Shown: positions 34,001 to 41,353 of the stretch, piece by piece
Layout of the letters: the number at the start of each line of letters is the position of its first letter
How positions within the stretch are numbered: position 1 is the stretch's first letter
Source of the DNA: Streptomyces sp. NBRC 110028
GTDB taxonomy: Bacteria; Actinomycetota; Actinomycetes; Streptomycetales; Streptomycetaceae
Assembly (NCBI RefSeq): GCF_001417735.1
Contig: NZ_BBUZ01000034.1
Span: 124,001-188,000 of the forward strand
Length of the DNA: 64,000 nt
Direction of reading: 5' to 3'
The notes under the pieces: generated by a model
What the model saw: only the letters and a program-made list of their open reading frames with translations
Told to the model about the DNA's origin: nothing
Databases searched by the model: none
Position numbers and translations under genes: made by a program

Positions 34001-35525
34001 GGGCGGCGGGGTGTCGGGTGAGGTTGCCGTCTGGAAGGTGACCGACCCGGAGCGCCCCCACAGATACCTCGGCACGGGGCCGGTCACCGAGAAGGTGCTG
34101 ACGTCGATCGCCTTCAGCCCGGACGGGCAGTACGCGGCGGCCTCCTCGTACGACGGCAGGCCGCACCTGTTCAGGGTGCGTGACGACACGTACACCTCCG
34201 ATCCGCTGCTGGAGGTGACCGCGCTGCCGCGCATGGGCAAGGCCGCCGAGAGGGACCTGTCCCTCGCCTTCCGCCCGGACGGACGCGGCATCGCCGTCGG
34301 CGGCTCCGACGGCCTGGTCCACCTGTGGAACCCGCCACCGAACTCGGTTCCCGGCACCACCGACGTGGCCGGATCGGTCAGCGGCTCCGCCTCGGACCGG
34401 CAGGGCCGGTTCATCGTCACCTCGACCGGCGAACGTACGCGCGTCTGGCGGCTCGGCGAACCGGGCACGCCTCCGGCCGAGGCCGCCGCGTTCCCCCGGC
34501 CCTGGAACAAGGCGCGCTTCCTGCCGGGGGGACACACGTTGATCGCCCAGACCTCGGACTGGAAGCGGCTGCGGCTCTGGGATTTCCGGGGCGGCCGGCT
34601 GCGCCCCGGGTACGAGTTCCGCACCGCGGCGCCCACGGATCGCTCCATGACCTTCGCCGTCGCCTCCGAGGGTGGTCTGCTGGCGGTGGCCGACCCGTCC
34701 ACGCGCACCGCGACCCTCTGGGACGTCCACGGCGCGGCGCGGCCGAAGCGGCTGAGCAGCCTGCCCGTGCCCGAGGACGGGTTCAGCCTTGCCTTCTCCG
34801 GTGGCGCCCGGGTCTTCGCCGTGCTGTCCTCCTCGGGCCAGCTGTGGGATCTCGCCGATCCCCGGCATCCGCGGCGCATGTCCCGGGTCGGTGCCGACGG
34901 CAAGGACGTGCCCATGGCGGTCAGTTCGAGCGACGGACGGCGGGTACTGGTCACCGACCCCGGCGAGCACGGGGCGAAGCGGGCCCATGTGTGGTCCGTG
35001 TCCGCGCGGGGCAAGGCACGCCGGATCGGCACGGTCGACGCGGAAAGCCTGACGCTCCGCCTCGTCTCCGGCCGTCTGCTGGCGGGCATCTCCTCATCCG
35101 GACGGCCGGCCCTGTGGTCCCTGGACCGCCCGGGGACCACGGTCCCCCTGCCGGGACCGCTCGGCGCCATGGAGGACCTCACCTCCGACGGCACCCTGCT
35201 GGTCTCGTGGAAGAAGTACGGGGGGCTGGCGCTGTGGCGGCTGGCGAAGGAGGACTCGCCGCCCGGCGCCGCGGAACTCCTGGCCCTCACGTCCGAGTCC
35301 GAGGCGGTGGCCGTCAAGGACTTCACGGAGCAGGGGGACGCCATGGTCGTGTCCCCGGACAGCCAATTCTCCTCGCCGGCCGCGCTGGGAGGGGGAACGG
35401 TCCTGGTGGACGTCGACCTCCCGCGGCTGGTCGACACACTCTGCTCGGTCCGCACCACGGTGACCTCCGAAGACCGCTGGCACCGGCTCTTCCCCGACCT
35501 CGACTACCGGGACCCCTGCCCCTGA
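31002..35525 (+). CDS. caspase-like protease / nSTAND NTPase / WD40-repeat protein
   Basis: 1507 residues. Residues about 20-250 are a caspase (C14) domain with catalytic His98 (YVGHGILG) and Cys147 in VLDCCFSG. From about 268, PCPYPGMRSFGAADQEWFFGRE opens an nSTAND1 NTPase with Walker A VGASGSGKSSLLGAG (310-324) and Walker B LLVVDQFEEVF. A single membrane helix (about 716-738, ACVALLLVAIGTVAYV) precedes a C-terminal set of WD40-type repeats (SSEVINLAYRADGKVLASSS, AAFSPDGRTLAVGSE, LAFSPDGRRLAGGG, IAFSPDGQYAAASS). The likely scheme is sensing by the WD40 platform, NTP-driven assembly, then protease activation. Known relatives belong to predicted antiphage or suicide systems. Confidence 0.88.
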   Translation: MTGTRPLPGMPPSPTGLAAPGARAVLVGTGEHVAGSALPPLPSVGTTLEDLERVLRDVCGMAHVHRVAAGAGQAEIVAAVEDAVAEATGPVLFAYVGHGILGPGDELYLATHASPADDRISGSVPYRTVKDLLGGALGGSVVVLDCCFSGRATAPGGRERSPYASARPDGSFLLTSASQFALSFAPEGARHTLFSGQLLRLLENGDPGGPPWLTVDYLHGALDRAFRDGPVRPHGQSEGRLGGLVVARNAAYRTDAVASGEPPADVPCPYPGMRSFGAADQEWFFGREELTAQLVAAVCDPARDRPVVLVGASGSGKSSLLGAGMLAALEARHGAGTETVPWPALLLSAPGADPLEALAARWAQITGQRREMVREAFEDGRFPGPEPGRRACRLLVVDQFEEVFTRCEDAGRRSRFIRLLCGQHGGPGDRPRVVLALRADHYGDCLAHPELVDALDHGQFTVAPMDLDTLRAAIERPAARAGLTLEDGLVDRLLSDLRRGGGAPGGARGAAAPFLAHVLVETWRERSGTVLTLAGYQRTGGIWQSVTTSTDTLYQALGEPQRHILRRLLLSMVHLTPAGEVVRREVAPADLPAEGSAEGVRTVWDHLVRTRLVTVDHDGARFSHDALLHAWPELRSWIRDAHADLLEHQRLAESAAVWKEHDRDPHYLYTGSQLAQARGRLDPDRPGHTPGIALTAVEREFLTAGAEAARRGRRLRMLWRGVAACVALLLVAIGTVAYVERSESRKRADELASKRVAAQADSLRDEDPATALDLSLAAYRRSPTVDARSAVVQSAFSLTPPVPLRGHSSEVINLAYRADGKVLASSSTDHTVRLWRTANPYRPAPGSVLKVGGPPALAWHPDGRHLTASTREALYVWDARDARHPRRVARVPVRDGRVFAAAFSPDGRTLAVGSEHGRVWFWDLRDPRRPVRTVAAGSRRGKPVEAIAFQPGGKVMATAVGDGSVQLWNTAGAHRPKPGAVIRDARVLSLAFSPDGRRLAGGGVSGEVAVWKVTDPERPHRYLGTGPVTEKVLTSIAFSPDGQYAAASSYDGRPHLFRVRDDTYTSDPLLEVTALPRMGKAAERDLSLAFRPDGRGIAVGGSDGLVHLWNPPPNSVPGTTDVAGSVSGSASDRQGRFIVTSTGERTRVWRLGEPGTPPAEAAAFPRPWNKARFLPGGHTLIAQTSDWKRLRLWDFRGGRLRPGYEFRTAAPTDRSMTFAVASEGGLLAVADPSTRTATLWDVHGAARPKRLSSLPVPEDGFSLAFSGGARVFAVLSSSGQLWDLADPRHPRRMSRVGADGKDVPMAVSSSDGRRVLVTDPGEHGAKRAHVWSVSARGKARRIGTVDAESLTLRLVSGRLLAGISSSGRPALWSLDRPGTTVPLPGPLGAMEDLTSDGTLLVSWKKYGGLALWRLAKEDSPPGAAELLALTSESEAVAVKDFTEQGDAMVVSPDSQFSSPAALGGGTVLVDVDLPRLVDTLCSVRTTVTSEDRWHRLFPDLDYRDPCP

Positions 35526-35615
35526 CGGTCCCGGCCCGGGGAACGAAGAGCGATGCCCCGGGCAGGCAGCGGCGGGGCCCGGGGCCCCGGCCGCGTGCCC
35601 GCCGGGGATGGTGGG

Positions 35616-36194
35616 TCAGACCACGGCGAGCCGGTCCACCAGCAGCTCCACCCTCGCCCCGGTGTCCTCCGGCGGCAGCCGTCCCGCCCGGGTCAGGGTC
35701 GCCACCCCGTGCAGGGACGCCCAGAACACCTCGGTGAACAGCCCCGGGGGGACGCCCTCCCCGGCGACCTCGCCGAGGCTTTCCAGCAGCGCGGCGAAGG
35801 CGTCCTTGAGAGGTTCCGGGGTGTCCTCCTGTGCGTACGCCAGGCCACCGTCGAGCTGGAAGATGGCGTCGTAGACCGCCGGGTTGGAGGCGGCGAAGTC
35901 GAGGTAGGCGCGGGCGAGGGCGGCGACCCGCTCGCGCGGGCCGTCCGCGGCGGCGGTCGCGGCCCGCACCGCCGCGGCCAGCTCGCTCGCGCCCTGGAGG
36001 GCGACGGCGCCAATGATCTCCCGTTTGCCGCGGAAGTGGCTGTAGAGGACGGGCTGGCTGTATTCGATGCGCTCGGCGAGCCGACGGGTGGTGACCGCGT
36101 CCCAGCCCTGCTGCTCGGCGAGTTCGCGGGCCGTCGCCACGATGAGCCGTTCGCGGCTCGCCCGTTCGCGCTCCTTGCGTTCTTGTACCGACAT
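35616..36194 (-). CDS. TetR-family transcriptional regulator
   Basis: 192 residues. The N-terminal helix-turn-helix is clear: RLIVATARELAEQQGWDAVTTRRLAERIEYSQPVLYSHFRGKREII. The C-terminal ligand domain (FAASNPAVYDAIFQLDGG) resembles the WHG/TetR_C group. It is divergent from a small membrane protein gene, with repeated CTAG-flanked palindromes in between, so it most likely represses that gene and itself. The ligand is unknown. Confidence 0.9.
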   Translation of the reverse strand: MSVQERKERERASRERLIVATARELAEQQGWDAVTTRRLAERIEYSQPVLYSHFRGKREIIGAVALQGASELAAAVRAATAAADGPRERVAALARAYLDFAASNPAVYDAIFQLDGGLAYAQEDTPEPLKDAFAALLESLGEVAGEGVPPGLFTEVFWASLHGVATLTRAGRLPPEDTGARVELLVDRLAVV

Positions 36195-36203
36195 GAGTCG
36201 ACC

Positions 36204-36267
36204 CTAGCACCACTAGACAAGAGAGCGGCAGCAGCACTAGCGTTGCATCACCATCTAGCAGCACTAG
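36204..36267. promoter_or_regulatory. repeated TetR operators in the divergent promoter
   Basis: CTAGCACCACTAG at 36204-36216 and CTAGCAGCACTAG at 36255-36267 are 13-base near-palindromes. A third, half-degenerate copy ends GCAGCACTAG at 36240. CTAG is rare in such GC-rich DNA, so three clustered copies are striking. They sit between the start codons of the TetR gene and the DUF4267-like gene. Confidence 0.65.
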
Positions 36268-36293
36268 ATTCCATGGCCGCAAGGGGAAGAACG

Positions 36294-36719
36294 ATGTCGC
36301 TGAAGAAGATCAACACCGTCCTGGTCACCGCCTTCATCCTCTTCATCCTCTGGTTCGGGACGGAGTACATCCTGAGCCCGGAGACGACGGCGCCGGGCTT
36401 CGGCCTGCCGAGCTGGCCGTCCGGCGACGGCGGCGGTTTCCTGATCGTCAAGGGGATCCGCGACGTCGTCGCGGCCCTGGTCCTGGGCATCCTGCTGGTG
36501 ACGGGCCACCGCCGGGCGCTGGGCTGGGCGCTGCTGGTGGACGCCCTCGCCGCCTACGGCGACATGACCACAGTGCTGGCCCACCACGGCTCGGTGGCCA
36601 CCGCGTTCGGCGTCCACTGCCTGACCGCGACGCTGATGGTGGTCAACGGCCTGCTGATCATGCGCGAGACCCGCGAGGTCGCGGCCGCTCCGGCGGCGCC
36701 CGCCCCACAGCCCGTCTGA
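36294..36719 (+). CDS. small DUF4267-like membrane protein
   Basis: 141 residues with four predicted membrane helices: TVLVTAFILFILWFGTEYIL, IRDVVAALVLGILLVTG, LGWALLVDALAAYGDMTTVL and a final TATLMVVNGLLIM. The motif FxxPSWP then KGIRDV is characteristic of the DUF4267 family, whose function is not known. The ATG at 36294 follows AAGGGGAA. Control by the divergent TetR protein through the CTAG operators is likely. Confidence 0.8.
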   Translation: MSLKKINTVLVTAFILFILWFGTEYILSPETTAPGFGLPSWPSGDGGGFLIVKGIRDVVAALVLGILLVTGHRRALGWALLVDALAAYGDMTTVLAHHGSVATAFGVHCLTATLMVVNGLLIMRETREVAAAPAAPAPQPV

Positions 36720-36730
36720 CCCCCTCGCGC

Positions 36731-36770
36731 GTGCGGGCCACTGCGGGCCGCTACGGGCCACTACGGGCCG
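36731..36770. repeat. four tandem 10-bp repeats
   Basis: Units GTGCGGGCCA, CTGCGGGCCG, CTACGGGCCA and CTACGGGCCG lie just after the DUF4267-like stop codon and before the ssrA terminator. Copy number may vary between strains. Confidence 0.7.
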
Positions 36771-36776
36771 CGCAAC

Positions 36777-36814
36777 ACGACGAAGGCCCCGCCGGGTGGC
36801 GGGGCCTTCGTCGT
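36777..36814 (-). terminator. ssrA terminator
   Basis: Perfect 17-base arms (ACGACGAAGGCCCCGCC and its complement) around the loop GGGT, 13 bases past the tmRNA 3' end. Symmetric enough to stop the convergent gene too. Confidence 0.8.
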
Positions 36815-36826
36815 ACATGGGATGAG

Positions 36827-37194
36827 TGGAGATGGCGGGAATCGAACCCGCGTCCAACGGTGCAGAATCAGGGCTTCTCCGAGCGCAGTCCGCTGTGATT
36901 TTCTCGGCCCCGGAGATCACGCGGACAAGTCTCCGACGGGCTCAGTCACTGTTTGATTTCCCACTACACCCCGTGACCGGGTCTAGTGGTTTAGTTCCCT
37001 AGTCGATGCCAGGATCCGGGTCGGGAACAGCCCCGGGCTGACACTTCGCAAAGTCGCTACTTAGGCAGCGAGGGCGAAGGAATCGCGCTTGGTGTTGGCG
37101 ATTATTGGTTGCGACATATGGTTTACGAGATCATTGCCGCTTCCTCGGCTCGCTTCCCCTGCTTCGACAGCCGCTGTCGAAACCGATCATCCCC
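36827..37194 (-). ncRNA. ssrA: tmRNA (ssrA)
   Basis: The 5' end GGGGATGATCGGTTTCGAC and the 3' end GGGTTCGATTCCCGCCATCTCC form the tRNA-like domain; GGGGATG pairs with CATCTCC over seven positions, one of them G-U. CCA is not encoded. The resume codon GCC starts the tag frame at 37099, giving ANTKRDSFALAA and a TAA at 37061-37063. It rescues stalled ribosomes with SmpB, which is encoded directly upstream in the same direction. The tag ends in the ALAA degradation signal. Ends are estimated from the acceptor stem. Confidence 0.92.
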
Positions 37195-37321
37195 ATGTGC
37201 ACTCTGTTCAATTAGATACTGCTTCAATCGTTGTGCCACGCCCTCGTGTGGGGGCGCACCGCCATCATAGGTGAACAACGCGCTACGGGGCCACACCATT
37301 CCCGCCGGGCGACGTCCGAGG

Positions 37322-37807
37322 TCAGACTCGGCCGCGTTCGCGGCGGCGGACCGCCGAGATCGCCCGGTCGGTCTCGCGGCGGTCCTGCTTCTCGCGGAGG
37401 GCCTGGCGCTTGTCGTAGTCCTTCTTGCCCTTGGCGAGCGCGACCTCGACCTTGGCGCGGCCGTCCTTGAAGTACAGGGACAGCGGCACGATGGTGTTGC
37501 CGGACTCCTGGGTCTTGGCGAGGAGCTTGTCGATCTCGGCCCGGTGCAGCAGCAGCTTGCGGCGGCGGCGTGCCGAGTGATTGGTCCACGTCCCCTGGCT
37601 GTACTCGGGGATGTGGACGTTGTGCAGCCACGCCTCGCCGTTGTCGAGCTGCGCGAAGCCGTCGGCGAGCGAGGCGCGCCCCTGGCGGAGCGACTTCACC
37701 TCGGTCCCGGTCAGCACCAGACCGCACTCGTAGGTGTCGAGGATGTGGTAGTCGTGCCGCGCCTTCTTGTTCTGCGCGATCAGTTTGCGACCCGTCTCTT
37801 TAGCCAT
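37322..37807 (-). CDS. smpB: SsrA-binding protein SmpB
   Basis: 161 residues. Conserved segments KLIAQNKKARHDYHILDTYECGLVLTGTEVKSLRQGRASLADGF, AWLHNVHIPEYSQG and KLLLHRAEIDKLL lead to the basic tail KGKKDYDKRQALREKQDRRE that enters the ribosomal mRNA channel. It carries Ala-tmRNA to stalled ribosomes; the ssrA gene lies just downstream. The 127-base gap between them (37195-37321) should hold the ssrA promoter, but I could not single out convincing boxes. Confidence 0.95.
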   Translation of the reverse strand: MAKETGRKLIAQNKKARHDYHILDTYECGLVLTGTEVKSLRQGRASLADGFAQLDNGEAWLHNVHIPEYSQGTWTNHSARRRRKLLLHRAEIDKLLAKTQESGNTIVPLSLYFKDGRAKVEVALAKGKKDYDKRQALREKQDRRETDRAISAVRRRERGRV

Positions 37808-37825
37808 AGCGAGGTCATTCTCGCA

Positions 37826-39034
37826 CTAGGACCCGCCCCCGAGGCCACTCAATACCGTGCGGGCGCGTGCCTCGGCGCTCTCGTCGCCGTGGACGGTGAG
37901 ATCGGGGGTGATGCCCTCGCCGTCGACGTTGCGGCCGGCGGGGGTGCGGTAGTGGCCGACGGTCAGCTCGGCGACCGAGCCGTCGGCGAGCTTGCTGGGC
38001 ATCTGCACCGAACCCTTGCCGAAGGTGCGGGAGCCGACGACGATGGCGCGGCCGCGGTCCTGGAGGGCGCCGGTGAGCAGTTCGGCGGCGCTCATGGTGC
38101 CGCCGTCGACGAGGACGACCAGCGGGCTGCGGGTGTCCCCGCCGGGCCGGGCGTCCAGGACGCGCTGCTCGCCCCGTACGTCGTACGTGGCGACCAGGCC
38201 GCCGTCGAGGAAGGAGGAGGCGGTGGTGACGGCCTCGGTGACCAGGCCGCCGGAGTTGCCACGCAGGTCCAGGAGGATGCCGTGGCCCGGGGGCATGTCA
38301 TCCACGGCGCGCCGCACCTCCTCGCCGGAGCCCTTGGTGAAGGAGTCGACCTTGATGCGGACGGCGCCCCGGCCGCGGTCGCCGACGCGGTCGACGGTGA
38401 CCGGCTCGGTGGCCAGCCTCGCCCGGTGCAGGGTCTGCCGCCACCGGTGGCCGTCGCGCTCCAGTCCGAGGTCCACGGGGGTGCCCGCCGAACGGCCGGT
38501 GTGTCCTCGCAGCCGGGCGACGACTTCGGTGACGGGGTGGCCGGTGGCCTTCATGCCGTCGACGGTCAGCAGCCGGTCGCCGGACCGGATCCCGGCCCGG
38601 TCGGCGGGGCTGCCGGACTGGACGTGATCGACCTCGATCCGGCCGCCGGTCCCCACCCGCGCGGAGACCCCGACGCCGACGTAGGCGCCGTCGAGGTGCT
38701 GACGGAATCCCTCGTACTCACGGGCGCTGTAGACCGCGCCCCAACGGTCGCCGCTGCGGCTCACCACCTCACGGGCGGCCTGCGAACCTGACTTCCCGTC
38801 CTCCGCGGCCTCGGCGGCCGCCGCCTCGACCTGGTCGCTCTCGACGGAGCCGGCGGCGACCGGGCGGATCGGTATCCGCGCGGTCGACGAGCCCCGGTCG
38901 GCGGCTCGGGCGGGACCTTCCGCGCCCCAGGAGCCGGTGGCGGCGCCGGTGGCGAGCACGCTCACGAAGACCAATGTCAGGGCGGCCCCGTGGCGAATGC
39001 GGCGGGGATGGACGAACAAACACGGGCCCGACAT
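37826..39034 (-). CDS. S41 family C-terminal processing peptidase with PDZ domain
   Basis: 402 residues from the ATG at 39034. An N-terminal hydrophobic stretch (GAALTLVFVSVLATGAATGSWG) exports or anchors it. A PDZ domain (RIEVDHVQSGSPADRAGIRSGDRLL, about 165-190) precedes the protease core: LLDLRGNSGGLVTEAV, then the serine in VDGGTMSAAELL and the lysine in SRTFGKGSVQ, the Ser-Lys dyad of tail-specific proteases. It stands 18 bases upstream of smpB and downstream of ftsX, so it may share their transcript. Substrates are unknown. Confidence 0.9.
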   Translation of the reverse strand: MSGPCLFVHPRRIRHGAALTLVFVSVLATGAATGSWGAEGPARAADRGSSTARIPIRPVAAGSVESDQVEAAAAEAAEDGKSGSQAAREVVSRSGDRWGAVYSAREYEGFRQHLDGAYVGVGVSARVGTGGRIEVDHVQSGSPADRAGIRSGDRLLTVDGMKATGHPVTEVVARLRGHTGRSAGTPVDLGLERDGHRWRQTLHRARLATEPVTVDRVGDRGRGAVRIKVDSFTKGSGEEVRRAVDDMPPGHGILLDLRGNSGGLVTEAVTTASSFLDGGLVATYDVRGEQRVLDARPGGDTRSPLVVLVDGGTMSAAELLTGALQDRGRAIVVGSRTFGKGSVQMPSKLADGSVAELTVGHYRTPAGRNVDGEGITPDLTVHGDESAEARARTVLSGLGGGS

Positions 39035-39102
39035 GCCGGTGAGTGTAGGGCAAGCCCGGGCGCCGTACGGCGGGTTGTGAGGTACGACGCCCTGGGCGAA
39101 TG

Positions 39103-40014
39103 TCACACCTTGAGGTACTTGCGGAGCGCGAAGAAGGCCGCGAGGGCGGGCATGAGCAGACCGATCGCCAGCACCAGCGGCAACTTGGCCAGCACCGCGT
39201 CCCAGCCGATGAAGTTGATCACGTCGATCTTGCCCGCGAGCCAGTTGTCGACCAGGAAGTACTGGCCGCCGACGAGGAGTACGCAGGAGAAGCCCGCTCC
39301 CAGCAGCCCCGCGATGGCGGCCTCCATGATGAACGGCATCTGGATGTAGAAGCTGGACGCGCCGACGAGCCGCATGATCCCGGTCTCCCGGCGACGGCTG
39401 AACGCCGACACCCGCACCGTGTTCACGATCAGCATCAACGCCACCACCAGCATCAGCGTCATCACGCCGAGGGCCGCGTACTTCATGCCGTTGAGCAAAT
39501 TGAACAGATCGTCGACCAGGGCCTTTTGGTCCTGGACCTCCTGCACCCCGGGCCGGGCGGCGAAGGCGGTGGAGATGACGTCGTACCGCGTCGGGTCCTT
39601 CAGCTTGATGCGGAAGGACTCCTGCATCTGGTCCGGCGTCAGCGAATCGGCCAGCGGCGAATCGCCGAACTGCTCCTTGTAGTGCTTGTACGCCTGCTCA
39701 CTGGTCTCGAACTGAACCGACTCGACGATGTTCATCTGGTTCAGTTCGGAGCGGATCTCCTTTTTCTGGACGTCGGTGGCCGCGCCTTTCGCGCAGTTGG
39801 CCGAGGACTCCTTGTCGTTCTTGTTGCAGAGGAAGATCGAGACGTTGACCTTGTCGTACCAATAGCCCTTCATCGTGCTCACCTGCTCGCTCATCAGCAG
39901 GGACCCGCCGAACAGGGCGAGCGAGAGGGCCACGGAGACGATCACCGCGAAGGTCATCGTGAGATTGCGGCGGAGACCGACGCCGATCTCCGACAGGACG
40001 AACTGGGCGCGCAT
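39103..40014 (-). CDS. ftsX: cell division protein FtsX
   Basis: 303 residues with four membrane helices. A large extracytoplasmic loop (about residues 50-170) follows helix 1 and contains two cysteines (SIFLCNKN, SANCAKGA). The late part has VMTLMLVVALMLIVNTVRVSAFSRRRETGIMRLVGAS, typical of FtsX. With FtsE it forms an ABC-like complex that activates peptidoglycan hydrolases at division; the loop binds the hydrolase partner. The gene is 29 bases downstream of ftsE. Confidence 0.94.
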   Translation of the reverse strand: MRAQFVLSEIGVGLRRNLTMTFAVIVSVALSLALFGGSLLMSEQVSTMKGYWYDKVNVSIFLCNKNDKESSANCAKGAATDVQKKEIRSELNQMNIVESVQFETSEQAYKHYKEQFGDSPLADSLTPDQMQESFRIKLKDPTRYDVISTAFAARPGVQEVQDQKALVDDLFNLLNGMKYAALGVMTLMLVVALMLIVNTVRVSAFSRRRETGIMRLVGASSFYIQMPFIMEAAIAGLLGAGFSCVLLVGGQYFLVDNWLAGKIDVINFIGWDAVLAKLPLVLAIGLLMPALAAFFALRKYLKV

Positions 40015-40043
40015 GGCGTCCTTTCAGGTGCTGGTGGCCGTGA

Positions 40044-40733
40044 TCAGTGCTGGTAGCCGTAGACGCCGCGGGACTGGTCGCGGACAAGACGGCCCTTCTC
40101 AAGCTCGATCACGCGCTTGCGCATCTGGTCCACGATCTGCTGGTCGTGCGTCGCCATGACGACCGTGGTGCCGGTCCGGTTGATCCGGTCCAGCAGCTTC
40201 ATGATCCCGACGGAGGTCTGCGGGTCCAGGTTGCCCGTCGGCTCGTCCGCGATCAGCAGCATCGGACGGTTCACGAACGCGCGCGCGATGGCCACGCGCT
40301 GCTGCTCACCGCCGGACAGCTCGCCGGGCATCCGGTCGTCCTTGCCGCCCAGGCCCACCAGGTCGAGCACCTCGGGCACCGTCTTGCGGATCGCGCCACG
40401 GGGCTTGCCGATCACCTCCAGCGCGAAGGCGACGTTCTCCCCGACCGTCTTGTTGGGGAGCAGCCGGAAGTCCTGGAACACCGTGCCCAGCTGGCGGCGC
40501 ATCTGCGGCACCTTCCAGTTGGACAGCCGCGCGAGATCCTTGCCCAGCACATGGACCGCGCCGTGGCTCGCCCGCTCCTCGCGGAGCAGCAGCCGGAGAA
40601 AGGTGGACTTTCCCGACCCGGAAGAGCCCACCAGGAAGACGAACTCGCCCTTCTCGATCTCGAGCGAGACATCCCGGAGTGCGGGACGGGTCTGCTTGGG
40701 GTAAGTCTTGGATACGTTGTCGAATCGGATCAC
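40044..40733 (-). CDS. ftsE: cell division ATP-binding protein FtsE
   Basis: 229 residues from the GTG at 40733 (IRFDNVSKTYP). Walker A is VGSSGSGKSTFLRLL, the Q-loop GTVFQDFRLL, the signature LSGGEQQRVAIARA, and Walker B LLIADEPTGNLDP, followed by the switch His in MATHDQQIVD. It is the cytoplasmic ATPase partner of FtsX. An open frame upstream of the GTG is not conserved-looking. Confidence 0.95.
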   Translation of the reverse strand: MIRFDNVSKTYPKQTRPALRDVSLEIEKGEFVFLVGSSGSGKSTFLRLLLREERASHGAVHVLGKDLARLSNWKVPQMRRQLGTVFQDFRLLPNKTVGENVAFALEVIGKPRGAIRKTVPEVLDLVGLGGKDDRMPGELSGGEQQRVAIARAFVNRPMLLIADEPTGNLDPQTSVGIMKLLDRINRTGTTVVMATHDQQIVDQMRKRVIELEKGRLVRDQSRGVYGYQH

Positions 40734-41061
40734 TGATGCACCACGGTCGACCTGGGTAGCGGTACGGGCTGCAGCCGGAGCGGCTCCCGTCGGTGAGCGT
40801 GACCATACGCGAACCGCGCGCGGGCGCGCAGCGCCCATCCGGCTTGGTGCGTTTATTCACGGCACTATTGGGGGCAAACGGTTGACAAACTGGCCGTCGG
40901 ACTGTCCGAAACGGCCACAGAACCGGTACGGACGCGGCACGGAATCGTGCGGGGCGCGCCGAACCGGGCGGAAGCTGGCACAGTGGAAGGGGAACCAACC
41001 CATTTCCCCGAGCGTTGGCCCCATATCTACTGCGGCACCGCCGCGCGGGAGGAGAAAGCGC
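40734..41061. other. divergent intergenic region between ftsE and a small membrane protein
   Basis: No gene seen. A TTGACA at 40882-40887 on the + strand could be a -35 box, but no matching -10 box follows at the right distance. No strong inverted repeat was found. Confidence 0.4.
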
Positions 41062-41262
41062 ATGACGTACGACAGGCTCGTCTGCGCCAACTGCGCGAGC
41101 CCGGTCAGCGAGGGCCGCTGCCCGGTCTGCCGGGCCAGCAGGGAGCGCCTGCAGCAGCAGGAGGGCCCGTTCGCCGGGCTGACCCCGGCCGCGCTGATAG
41201 CGCTCCTGGTGGCGCTGATCGCGGTGGCCGTGCTCGCTCACGAGATGGCTGCGGCGGCGTAA
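41062..41262 (+). CDS. 66-residue zinc-ribbon membrane protein
   Basis: The N-terminal half has two CxxC knuckles (LVCANCASPVSEGRCPVCRAS), a rubredoxin-like zinc ribbon. The C-terminal half is one membrane helix (AALIALLVALIAVAVLAHEMA). The ATG at 41062 has a good GGAGGAG site. It is conserved next to ftsE in Streptomyces as far as I recall, but its function is unknown. Confidence 0.8.
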   Translation: MTYDRLVCANCASPVSEGRCPVCRASRERLQQQEGPFAGLTPAALIALLVALIAVAVLAHEMAAAA

Positions 41263-41297
41263 CGCCGCGTAACCGGTAGGTACCGGCCATAGACGCC

Positions 41298-41335
41298 CGA
41301 GGGGCCCGGAGCGCTGCAGCGCTCCGGGCCCCTCG
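41298..41335. terminator. bidirectional terminator
   Basis: A 38-base perfectly self-complementary hairpin (arms CGAGGGGCCCGGAGCGCT and its complement, 2-base centre) between convergent genes. It serves both the zinc-ribbon gene and the surface-protein gene. Confidence 0.85.
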
Positions 41336-41353
41336 TCGTGCGTATGGCGTGAA

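Noticed and set aside
36828..36860. tRNA-like end GGGTTCGATTCCCGCC
   Set aside because: It looked like a tRNA gene, but the remainder of a tRNA is missing; it is the 3' end of tmRNA, whose tag frame and 5' end are found upstream.
37271..38791. Rightward open frame over smpB and the S41 protease
   Set aside because: Antisense to two genes with strong family signatures; no independent support.
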